Assembly: GCA_947383065.1 (NCBI GenBank)
Contig: CANDCB010000046.1
Location: forward strand, 1-6,986
Direction: 5' to 3'
DNA from: an uncultured Bacillota bacterium
GTDB lineage: Bacteria; Bacillota_I; Bacilli_A; RF39; UBA660
Length of the DNA stretch: 6,986 bases
Positions 1 to 6,702 of the stretch are shown piece after piece. Below the pieces are notes generated by a model. It did no database searches, was not told where the DNA came from, and saw only the letters and a program-made list of their open reading frames with translations. The stretch's first letter is position 1. Each line of letters begins with the position of its first letter. The position numbers and the translations under genes were made by a program.

Positions 1-603
1 ATTAATTTTAGAAGTATGCCTGTTGGATGTACTTGTACAATTATTTATCGTTTATTTAAAGAATCTGGAATATTGATACCTAGAAATATTGCTGGGATTA
101 TGCTTTCAGCTATTTTGTCTGATACTTTATTATTTAAATCACCAACAACTACGAGTATTGATATAGAGGTTGGAAAAGAATTAGCTAAAATAGCCTTAGT
201 TGATATTAATGAATATGGAACTAAAATGTTTAAAGCAGCAAGTAGTGTTTCTGGAATGAGTGTTGAAGAAATAATTCAAGCAGATATGAAAACATTTAAA
301 TATGGAAATTCAATAATTGCTATTGGCCAGATTATGACAATGGATTTCCCAGAAATCGAAAGACGTCAAGAGGAGTTTGTAGCAAGTTTAAATACAATGT
401 GTTCACTAGGTAATTATAAAATGGCTCTTTTGTTTGTAACTGATGTTATTAAAAATGGTTCTTATTTGTTTTTTGATACAAATAGTAAAGAAGTTATTGA
501 AGAAGCTTATGGCTTAGAGGATGCAAAACAAGGAGTTTATTTAGAGGGAGTTGTATCACGTAAGAAACAGATGTTGCCACCATTATTAGAAATTGAAAAA
601 TAA
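1..603 (+). CDS. ppaC: Manganese-dependent inorganic pyrophosphatase (family II, DHH/DHHA2), 3' part
   Basis: This is the last 200 residues of a cytoplasmic enzyme that hydrolyses pyrophosphate to two phosphates; the reading frame is open from base 1, so the start lies outside the window. Seen: an N-terminal stretch reading NFRSMPVGCTCTII, the conserved PVG-T-T block of the DHH domain. It is followed by SDTLLFKSPT (window residues 40-49), whose Asp corresponds to a metal ligand in family II enzymes. The DHHA2 domain then ends with SRKKQ (window residues 186-190), the conserved Arg-Lys substrate-binding motif, 10 residues before the stop. The segment VTDVIKNGSYLFF resembles the longer forms that carry inserted CBS/DRTGG regulatory domains. 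That insert would lie upstream, so whether this is the short or the CBS-regulated form cannot be decided here. It is a housekeeping gene, followed by terminators, and is probably not functionally linked to the operon downstream. Confidence 0.93.
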   Translation: MNFRSMPVGCTCTIIYRLFKESGILIPRNIAGIMLSAILSDTLLFKSPTTTSIDIEVGKELAKIALVDINEYGTKMFKAASSVSGMSVEEIIQADMKTFKYGNSIIAIGQIMTMDFPEIERRQEEFVASLNTMCSLGNYKMALLFVTDVIKNGSYLFFDTNSKEVIEEAYGLEDAKQGVYLEGVVSRKKQMLPPLLEIEK

Positions 604-616
604 GATTATAAAAATG

Positions 617-637
617 GATTCTAAGGAATCTTTTTTT
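617..637 (+). terminator. Weak rho-independent terminator after ppaC
   Basis: A 5-bp stem GATTC/GAATC (617-621 with 626-630) encloses the 4-nt loop TAAG and is followed by seven T residues (631-637). It begins 13 bases after the pyrophosphatase stop. The stem is short and AT-rich, so it would be leaky alone; the stronger hairpin at 663-704 backs it up. Confidence 0.5.
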
Positions 638-662
638 ATGTAAAGTATGTCAGAAAATATAG

Positions 663-704
663 AAAAAACAATCACAAAGTTTATAGCTTTGTGATTGTTT
701 TTTT
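663..704. terminator. Strong symmetric hairpin, likely bidirectional rho-independent terminator
   Basis: A perfect 17-bp inverted repeat (663-679 pairing with 687-703) surrounds the 7-nt loop TTTATAG. The stem reads A-run + CAATCACAAAG on the left and CTTTGTGATTG + T-run on the right, so either strand gives a hairpin followed by U residues. This is the typical layout of a bidirectional terminator, and it ends ppaC transcription in the + direction. A second copy in opposite orientation lies at 835-870, which raises the possibility of a further role (see the inverted-repeat entries). Confidence 0.8.
676..700. repeat. Left inverted repeat (IR-L), 25 bp, partner at 835-859
   Basis: The reverse complement of 676-700 is identical to 835-859 over 25 bases, covering one hairpin arm, the loop and four bases of the other arm. 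The asymmetric loop fixes the orientation: TTTATAG here and its reverse complement CTATAAA in the other copy. The two copies are therefore truly inverted and not direct. They flank 134 bp (701-834). Confidence 0.85.
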
Positions 705-752
705 ATTATTAAAATTATTATAATATACTTTTTTTAGAAAATAAAGGGAAAA

Positions 753-780
753 AGTGTAAAATTTCATTAATTTTCGACAA
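753..780 (-). promoter_or_regulatory. Possible leftward promoter inside the repeat-flanked segment
   Basis: On the minus strand TTGTCG (complement of 775-780) is separated by 16 bp from TACACT (complement of 753-758); each hexamer has 4 of 6 consensus bases. A perfect TTGACA also occurs on the minus strand (complement of 797-802) but has no good -10 at 16-18 bp. As arranged, transcription would run left into the hairpin at 663-704. If the segment were inverted it would point to the surface-protein operon. In DNA this AT-rich such matches arise often by chance. Confidence 0.15.
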
Positions 781-834
781 AAAATTTTTGTTAAAGTGTC
801 AAATAAATTTATAAACTTGTAAAGTTTTTTACTG

Positions 835-870
835 AAACAATCACAAAGCTATAAACTTTATGATTTGTTT
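835..870. repeat. Right inverted repeat (IR-R) within a decayed second hairpin
   Basis: The left arm AAACAATCACAAAG (835-848), loop CTATAAA (849-855) and right arm (856-870) form an imperfect hairpin. Compared with the reverse complement of the hairpin at 663-704, bases 835-859 match exactly; after that there is a G-to-A change at 860 and one extra T in the right arm. Only four T residues follow, so it is a poorer terminator than the first copy. The operon promoter candidate at 939-944 lies downstream, so it would not block that transcription. Confidence 0.8.
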
Positions 871-938
871 TAAATTATGTGATTAAAGGTAAATAAGTTA
901 AAAATATGCGTATTAATAGCTTTATTTGAGGAATAATT

Positions 939-944
939 TATAAT
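939..944 (+). promoter_or_regulatory. Candidate -10 box (TATAAT) of the surface-protein operon
   Basis: A perfect TATAAT lies 29 bases before the GTG start and would place the transcript start near 951, leaving a leader of about 23 nt with a ribosome binding site. No recognisable -35 hexamer sits at 16-18 bp spacing (for 17 bp the sequence is ATAGCT), and there is no extended TGn element. The promoter, if real, may need an activator or may be weak. Confidence 0.4.
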
Positions 945-959
945 GTGGAAGTTGTTGGT

Positions 960-966
960 AAGGTGA
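960..966 (+). promoter_or_regulatory. Ribosome binding site AAGGTGA deciding a GTG start
   Basis: AAGGTGA lies 7 nt before GTG at 974. An in-frame TAA at 959-961 excludes any start further upstream, and the next in-frame Met comes after the signal sequence, so GTG is the only start that keeps it. An out-of-frame ATG at 966 opens a three-codon frame (M-L-K) whose TGA stop overlaps the GTG as GTGA. Confidence 0.75.
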
Positions 967-973
967 TGCTAAA

Positions 974-3900
974 GTGAAAAACAGAAAATTTTATCGAAAT
1001 TTAAAATTACAAATTAATAGTAAATGGAAAAAAGCATTTATATTATTTTTTTCTGTGTTACTTTTAAATTCTGGTGTTGCTTATACTACAGGCTTTAATG
1101 CAATAGAGACTTTAGCAAAAATGTTTCTTGATTTTGTAAGTGGTAGTGGAGATGTTACTCCGACGGTAACTTTTACTTCTGATGATTATAATGAAGAAAC
1201 TTTTGTAACAGGTAGCTGGAAAGTTTTGAAAAAAGCAGAATGGCTAAATAATAGTGAAGTAAATCTTACTTATAATATAGAAAGCTTTGTAAAACCTAAT
1301 ATGAAGAATAGAGACGCTATAATTGTTTTAGATACTTCAATAAGTTTAAATGAAAGAAATCGTTTAGACAAACTTAAAGCAGGGTTGAAATCCTTTACTA
1401 ATAAATTATTGGAAGATAATAATGCTAATAATAATACAATTTCTTTAATTTCTTTTAATACTGATGCATCTCTTTTAACAAATAGTGATTCAGGTGATTT
1501 TACAGGTAATTTAGATTTTATTAATGAAAAAATAGATGGGTTGAGTGCAAGTGGAAAACGTAATTATATTCAAGCTTTACAAAAGGTATCTTTAGTTTTA
1601 GGAAATTATTCTTATGTCCAAGAGAGGAGTCCTATTGTATATTTTATTACTAATGGTTTTCCTACTGATGATGAAAATGGTTCGAGAATAGAATTTCAAA
1701 AATTAAAGGTGAAATATAACTTTATTGATATTATAGGAGTTCAATATGATGTAAATGTTAATAATTTTATAAAGCCTTTAAGGGATATAAGTGATACACA
1801 AAAAGTTATTTCGTTAACTGATATTTATTCCCCTTTATTTTATTCTTTAGGTTATAGTACTCAAACACATTATGATAGTTATAAGATAGTTGATTATATT
1901 AATAATGTAGATTTTAGTATTGAAAATGAAAATATGATTGAAGCTTCAATAGGTAGTGTGAATTTTGATAACAGTACTTATGAACTTCAGTGGGATTTGG
2001 AAGATAAATTATTATTTGGTGAAAAAGCTAAGTTATCAATTAGACTTAATTTGGAAAAAGCAAATTCTTCTAAAGATTATGTTTATTCTTTAGGTAGAGA
2101 TATGTCTATTAGTGAAAGTCATAGTGGAAAGAATTTTAATAAAAGTTATAAATTAACTTCTAGTATTAAAAGATATTATAATGTTTTATATGATGCAAAT
2201 ATTCCAGAAAATTATGGATGTAATATAAAAGTAAAGGAAACTGAAAAATTATTAGTTTTTGATAAAATAGAAATTTCTAAAAAGCCATTTTGTCCTAATT
2301 ATTTATTTAGGGGTTGGGAAATCGTTGATAATGATGTAGAAAAAATTAATGATGATATTTTTGTAATGCCTGGTAAAGATGTTTTGCTTAGAGCGGTGTG
2401 GTCTAAGTTTGATATTGAAAAAAGTTTTATGGGGGATATTTCAACAGAAGCTAATTTATATAAAAAGATAAAATCAGATTATGAAATGTCTAAGGATTTA
2501 AAGGGGGCAGAAAAACTTACTTTAGATAATGGTAATTCAATATATTATTATAAAAAAGGTCAATATAGTAATGTAGTTTTTGCAGGTTTTTGTTGGCAGA
2601 TAGTAAGAACAACAGAAACTGGTGGAGTAAAATTAATATACTATGGTGTTTATCAAAATGGACAATGTGGTTTTGATAAACATATTGGTAATATGCCGTT
2701 TTCTGATAGACAATATATGGGAGCTGTAGGGTATATGTTGAATGATGATTATTATAAAACTTATGAAACTACTCCTGATGATTTTGGGAATATTAATGTT
2801 GAGTATTCTAGCCAATATAATCCTTATGTTTTATTTGATGTCTATATAGAAGAAGGTTATAATATTAAAGTTTCTCAAAGTTATAGAAAAAATGGAAGTA
2901 AGTATCAGTTAGAAAATGCTCTTACTATACAGACAAATATTTGGAAGCAAGTGTATGAAAACTATAATGATTATTATATATGTGTTAAATCTAATAGTAT
3001 TTATAATGTAAGTGATACAAATAATTGTGATGATTTATATTATATTGTTAAATCTGCTGAAGGTGTTTTTATTGAACCAATAAATAGATCAGTTAAAGTA
3101 TTTAAAGTTTCTAATAATTTTAAATATGGAAATAATGTTGTTTATGAAAATGGGAAATATAAATTGGTTGAAACAAGTGAATATCCATTTAAGCAGTTTT
3201 GGAATTGGAAAGAAAATTATGGGGGACTTAACAGTTATCATTATACATGTTTTAATGAAAATGGAATTTGTAGTAGTGTTTTCTATATTTTAGATAGAGA
3301 TGAATTAGGATCAGGAGTTGTTAGGTTAATAAATGGGGATATGATTGAAGACTATATTAATGCAACGACAGGTAATGTAATTGATGATTATAATAAATAT
3401 AATACAAAAGATAAAAATAATATTTATTATATTAATAAAAATGATTCTAAAATAAAAAAAGTTATAGATAAATGGTATGAAGATAATATTCTTTATAGTG
3501 GATATGCTAATGGTTTAGAGGATACGGTTTTTTGTTATGATAGGAAACTATTAGATCTTAATTCTACTTATCTTGATAAGATAAATGGTGGAGGAGAATA
3601 TTATAATCAACCAAGTTTTAGTAGTAGATATTTAGAAAAAGCAAAGTTTACTTGTGATAATAAAATAGATAATTTTACAGTTTCAGAAAAGAATGGTAAT
3701 GGTGATTTAAAATATCCAATTGGTCTTTTAATAAAGTCAGAAGCAGATTTGATGTTAAAAGAATATAAAAATTTAGGTATAGCATGGTGGCTTGGGACGC
3801 CGATGACACATGGATATGGAGCGACACCTTATGAGGCTTATATTAGTAATGAAGGTGAAAATACGTTGCTTTTACCTTTATGGGATGCACAGTGGGTGTT

Positions 3901-3994
3901 TGTTAGACCAGTAATATCACTAAGACCTGAAATTAAATATATTAGTGGTTATGGAACACTTGATGCGCCGTATATAATTGAAAAATTTGAATAA
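974..3994 (+). CDS. Large secreted surface protein: vWA domain, InlB B-repeat, cysteine-paired C-terminal domain
   Basis: A 1006-residue protein with a GTG start. It opens with a Lys/Arg-rich N-terminus and a hydrophobic segment (about 21-37) ending SGVAYTTG, read as an export signal. Residues about 114-295 form a von Willebrand A domain with the metal-site motif D120-T-S122-I-S124. The usual Thr and Asp ligands appear replaced by R196 (GKRNY) and N227 (ITNGFP). Residues about 300-395 are beta-rich, like the segment after the vWA domain in pilus tip adhesins. Residues 401-476 are one InlB B-repeat (FRGW, then FVMPGKDV and a closing AVW). Residues about 505-1006 resemble C-terminal domains I associate with uncharacterised gut Firmicutes surface proteins: VVFAGFCWQIVR, IKKVIDKWYEDN, YPIGLL, then WWLGTP and VRPVISL near the end. 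All ten cysteines lie after residue 415. No LPXTG or C-terminal membrane segment is present. The likely role is an adhesin or matrix subunit; the binding target is unknown. Confidence 0.85.
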   Translation: MKNRKFYRNLKLQINSKWKKAFILFFSVLLLNSGVAYTTGFNAIETLAKMFLDFVSGSGDVTPTVTFTSDDYNEETFVTGSWKVLKKAEWLNNSEVNLTYNIESFVKPNMKNRDAIIVLDTSISLNERNRLDKLKAGLKSFTNKLLEDNNANNNTISLISFNTDASLLTNSDSGDFTGNLDFINEKIDGLSASGKRNYIQALQKVSLVLGNYSYVQERSPIVYFITNGFPTDDENGSRIEFQKLKVKYNFIDIIGVQYDVNVNNFIKPLRDISDTQKVISLTDIYSPLFYSLGYSTQTHYDSYKIVDYINNVDFSIENENMIEASIGSVNFDNSTYELQWDLEDKLLFGEKAKLSIRLNLEKANSSKDYVYSLGRDMSISESHSGKNFNKSYKLTSSIKRYYNVLYDANIPENYGCNIKVKETEKLLVFDKIEISKKPFCPNYLFRGWEIVDNDVEKINDDIFVMPGKDVLLRAVWSKFDIEKSFMGDISTEANLYKKIKSDYEMSKDLKGAEKLTLDNGNSIYYYKKGQYSNVVFAGFCWQIVRTTETGGVKLIYYGVYQNGQCGFDKHIGNMPFSDRQYMGAVGYMLNDDYYKTYETTPDDFGNINVEYSSQYNPYVLFDVYIEEGYNIKVSQSYRKNGSKYQLENALTIQTNIWKQVYENYNDYYICVKSNSIYNVSDTNNCDDLYYIVKSAEGVFIEPINRSVKVFKVSNNFKYGNNVVYENGKYKLVETSEYPFKQFWNWKENYGGLNSYHYTCFNENGICSSVFYILDRDELGSGVVRLINGDMIEDYINATTGNVIDDYNKYNTKDKNNIYYINKNDSKIKKVIDKWYEDNILYSGYANGLEDTVFCYDRKLLDLNSTYLDKINGGGEYYNQPSFSSRYLEKAKFTCDNKIDNFTVSEKNGNGDLKYPIGLLIKSEADLMLKEYKNLGIAWWLGTPMTHGYGATPYEAYISNEGENTLLLPLWDAQWVFVRPVISLRPEIKYISGYGTLDAPYIIEKFE

Positions 3995-3995
3995 A

Positions 3996-4005
3996 AGAAG
4001 GTGAG
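3996..4005 (+). promoter_or_regulatory. Ribosome binding site of the second surface gene
   Basis: AGAAGGTGAG lies in the 13-bp gap between the TAA of the first gene and the ATG at 4008. The GG pair is 6 nt before the ATG. The close spacing, without a terminator, supports co-transcription and possibly coupled translation. Confidence 0.75.
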
Positions 4006-4007
4006 AT

Positions 4008-6686
4008 ATGAAAACTAAAATTAGTAAAAGGTTAATATTTATTTGTCTTATAAATTTTTTTCTTATTTTTTCAGTTATATTATCTTTATCTTTTTCACAG
4101 TATATTAATGAATCTAAAAAGTTAATCCAAAATTCTCCAATAACATATTTTTTGAAAGTATCTTATGAGGGAATTAATAAGTATGGGGTAAATAGTGAAA
4201 CATCAAGGATTGATATTTATAGTGATTATATTGAGGTAACAGACAGGTTACCAGATGGGCTTAGATTTGATGGCTTTGTTGAATCGGAAGATGGAACTAT
4301 TGGAGCTAGGAATGATGAAGGAGAAATGTGTCTAGGTAATGTAATCAATGGGGATAATGGTTTACATTATGATGAAAAAACCAGAACAATTTCTTTTAAG
4401 GTTACTGAATTAGAAGCTGGATGTTTTTTACAGATTGGAATAAAAACTATGGTTCCAACTTTGCCAGATGGAGTTTCACGAATGGATTTTTATAATACAG
4501 CTTATGGTAAAGAAGATGGCTTTAGTGAGAGTTCGAATACTGTACATGGATATATAGGTGATGATAATGCGACTACTTATGCTGTAGATTATAAGCTTGG
4601 TGAATTACCTGAGGGGTTTGAAACGTTAACGCAAAAGTTACCTTCATCTTTATCATATGTTGCTGGAGCAAAAGTTTTTATTGCTCCTAAAATAGAAGTT
4701 AATGGTTATGATTTTTCATGGGAAACATCAGATATCGATATGAGTTCTATTAGTAATGATACTTTTGTTATGCCAGCAAAAAAAGTTACCTTTACTGGAG
4801 TTTTTAGGAGAAAAGAACACTTTACTGTTACATATGAAATAGCGAGTGATAATAGAGATATTTTAACTAATTTAGGTTATGTTGTTCCTATAACTAAAGA
4901 ATATTCAGAAGGAGAACGTGTAAGACTTGATAGTACTATAAAAGTAGGTATGGAATTTAAAGGTTATAGAATTAATAATTTTGTAGTTAAAGATAGTACT
5001 GGAGGAGTAATTAATTTAAGTGATGGAACTATATTTAATATGCCTAATAAAGATGTTATTATATCTATTTCTTTTGAAGCTATTAGATATAATGTTTCAT
5101 ATGTATTTAGATTAGGTAATGGGGAATTATTTAATATTGATAGTTTACCTAATAATGTAAAAGAATTAATTCAGACAAAAACTTATATTCCATTGGAAGA
5201 AGTTTCTATTGCATCTTTAAAAGATATTCAGTTTTCAGATTATAAGTATAATGGTTTTTCTTTAGTATCTGATGATGATATTACATGGAAAAGTGAAGAT
5301 AAATTTATAATGCCTAAAAATGATGTTACGATATTAGTTGACTTAGTTAACGTTAATGGCTTTTTTAGTCCTACTATAAAAATAGAAATTATAAATAAAA
5401 AAGATAATTACAAGGGTGGGAATAATGTAAATTATAAAGTTACAGTGAAAAATAATGAATCTTATGATATAAGTAATGTTTTAATTACTAATCAAACTAA
5501 TGGGGAAGGTAAACTAATCTTTTTGGAAAAAGATGGCTTATTAGTTAATGATAATAATGTAATTATAAATAGTATAAGAGCAAATGAAAGTTTTGAGTTT
5601 AATATTAATTATGTGGTTTCTACTAGTGATTTAGATGAGATATATGATGAAGTAAATATTAATAGCGCATCAGCTTTTAATGATTATTATTTTAGGAAAA
5701 ATGATAATTCTGTAGCGAGGGTTAGCTTTAATATTAGTCAGACATTTAAGTTAACAGTTTGTAATAATGTTAATAAAAAGAATAGTGATAAAGTTTTTCA
5801 ATTCCATATTTATGAAAATAATGGGAAGTATGATACTTGGTTGAATTTAAAAAATGATGAGTGTAAAGAGATAAATGTTAATCCTGGTGATTATGTGGTT
5901 AAAGAAATTGTACCTCAAGATTTTGTATTAAAAAGTGCGACTATAAATGGAAGTAATTATAATTCTGATTCTGTATTTAGGGTTGATGATAATTATAGAA
6001 TAGAATTTAATAATGATTATAAGAGAAAAGGCTTCTTTCATTCTAATCATAGTGTTAAAAATGAAATTAAATACAGTAAGGCAGAAATTGGCGATAAATA
6101 TTGTATTGGTGAAGGTGGAGAAGATATTCAGTGTTTTAATGTTATTAATTATAACGAAAAAAATGGGACATATGATTTGTTAGCTTTCTATAATTTATAT
6201 GTTGGAAATTGGTGTCCTAAAGAGTCTGAGTGTTATCCTCTTTCTGGTGATGTTCATATAGGAATGCAATATGGTAATTGGGCTTTAGGTGATAAAAATG
6301 GATTCCCACTTAATGGAGCGGTAAAATACTTAGATATTGAAAAAGAAAATTATATTGGAGCTTATGTTGAAAGATTAAATGCTACATATCCTAATGTTAA
6401 TGCAACTGGGCGTATGGCTACAAATAAAGATTTTAAAAATTTAGGATGTAATGATAATGATAGTAGTATTGGATGTAGGAATTTATCAGATGATAAAGCA
6501 TGGATACTTAATACAACTTTCTGGGTTTTATCTAGTAATCCTGGTATGGTTTATATTTTAGGTGGTGATGGCTTCTTTGGAGAAAGAACAATAGAGGCAC
6601 AGAAAGACATTTATGACAGGAGAGGTGTAAGACCAGTCATTACGGTTTCAGCTGAAACTTTGGGAACAGTATTTCAAAAACAATGA
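4008..6686 (+). CDS. Modular surface protein: DUF11-like, three InlB B-repeats, SpaA-like domain, VRPVI-type C-terminus
   Basis: An 892-residue protein starting MKTKISKR, followed by a hydrophobic export segment (about 9-30). Residues about 44-185 look like a DUF11/backbone-type beta domain (EVTDRLPDGLRFDGF). Three InlB B-repeat-like units follow, each closing with F-x-M-P-x-x-x-V: FVMPAKKV (253-260), FNMPNKDV (343-350) and FIMPKNDV (433-440). Residues about 450-575 form a second DUF11-like domain (VNYKVTVKNNESYDISNV). Residues about 578-672 resemble a SpaA/Cna-B-type domain (VNPGDYVVKEIVP). Residues about 683-892 form a C-terminal domain with GDKYCIG, LLAFYNLYVGN, and finally FWVLSS and GVRPVITV. 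Paired cysteines occur there (699/709, 736/742, 814/823). No LPXTG motif or C-terminal anchor is seen. It looks like an extended stalk with a terminal domain, partner of the upstream vWA protein. Domain calls are by eye; exact function is unknown. The stop is TGA. Confidence 0.85.
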   Translation: MKTKISKRLIFICLINFFLIFSVILSLSFSQYINESKKLIQNSPITYFLKVSYEGINKYGVNSETSRIDIYSDYIEVTDRLPDGLRFDGFVESEDGTIGARNDEGEMCLGNVINGDNGLHYDEKTRTISFKVTELEAGCFLQIGIKTMVPTLPDGVSRMDFYNTAYGKEDGFSESSNTVHGYIGDDNATTYAVDYKLGELPEGFETLTQKLPSSLSYVAGAKVFIAPKIEVNGYDFSWETSDIDMSSISNDTFVMPAKKVTFTGVFRRKEHFTVTYEIASDNRDILTNLGYVVPITKEYSEGERVRLDSTIKVGMEFKGYRINNFVVKDSTGGVINLSDGTIFNMPNKDVIISISFEAIRYNVSYVFRLGNGELFNIDSLPNNVKELIQTKTYIPLEEVSIASLKDIQFSDYKYNGFSLVSDDDITWKSEDKFIMPKNDVTILVDLVNVNGFFSPTIKIEIINKKDNYKGGNNVNYKVTVKNNESYDISNVLITNQTNGEGKLIFLEKDGLLVNDNNVIINSIRANESFEFNINYVVSTSDLDEIYDEVNINSASAFNDYYFRKNDNSVARVSFNISQTFKLTVCNNVNKKNSDKVFQFHIYENNGKYDTWLNLKNDECKEINVNPGDYVVKEIVPQDFVLKSATINGSNYNSDSVFRVDDNYRIEFNNDYKRKGFFHSNHSVKNEIKYSKAEIGDKYCIGEGGEDIQCFNVINYNEKNGTYDLLAFYNLYVGNWCPKESECYPLSGDVHIGMQYGNWALGDKNGFPLNGAVKYLDIEKENYIGAYVERLNATYPNVNATGRMATNKDFKNLGCNDNDSSIGCRNLSDDKAWILNTTFWVLSSNPGMVYILGGDGFFGERTIEAQKDIYDRRGVRPVITVSAETLGTVFQKQ

Positions 6687-6687
6687 A

Positions 6688-6694
6688 AGTGAGG
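6688..6694 (+). promoter_or_regulatory. Ribosome binding site of the BsaA-like gene
   Basis: AGTGAGG lies 8 nt before the ATG at 6703, directly after the TGA of the preceding gene. This supports ATG 6703 as the start and places the gene in the same operon. Confidence 0.75.
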
Positions 6695-6702
6695 TTTATT
6701 AA

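Larger units (their letters stand above)
604..973. other. 370-bp intergenic region between ppaC and the surface-protein operon
   Basis: No credible gene is seen on either strand. In order it contains a weak terminator hairpin (617-637), a strong symmetric hairpin (663-704), a 134-bp very AT-rich segment (701-834), a decayed inverted copy of the hairpin (835-870), and a leader with a perfect TATAAT (939-944) and a ribosome binding site (960-966). The 9-mer TATAAACTT occurs directly at 810-818 and 850-858 and inverted at 677-685. AAAGTGT is repeated at 751-757 and 793-799. A small dyad AAACTT-gta-AAGTTT followed by T residues lies at 813-830. Such structure density is more than a simple gene spacer needs. 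Confidence 0.8.

Noticed and set aside
777..791. A/T palindrome ACAAAAAATTTTTGT as an operator
   Set aside because: Its symmetry comes mostly from an A-run next to a T-run in very AT-rich DNA, which is expected by chance; no second copy supports a regulator site.
604..973. Riboswitch or structured leader RNA in the intergenic region
   Set aside because: The hairpins are simple inverted repeats without any aptamer-like conserved core that I recognise, and the likely transcript start at about 951 leaves only a short leader.
2633..2815. 60-codon open frame on the minus strand inside the vWA gene
   Set aside because: It lies wholly within the well-supported 1006-residue gene, is rich in isoleucine as expected from AT-rich antisense sequence, and has no recognisable domain or neighbouring ribosome binding site.
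3781..3990. C-terminal VRPVI domain as a variable region of a diversity-generating retroelement
   Set aside because: DGR target domains can have similar endings, but no template repeat, reverse transcriptase or accessory gene is seen in the window, and no near-identical copy of this stretch exists here.
3870..3994. Search for an LPXTG-type sorting signal or C-terminal transmembrane segment in the vWA protein
   Set aside because: The end reads as a soluble domain (GTLDAPYIIEKFE) with no LPXTG, hydrophobic stretch or basic tail; the second protein likewise ends soluble (GTVFQKQ).
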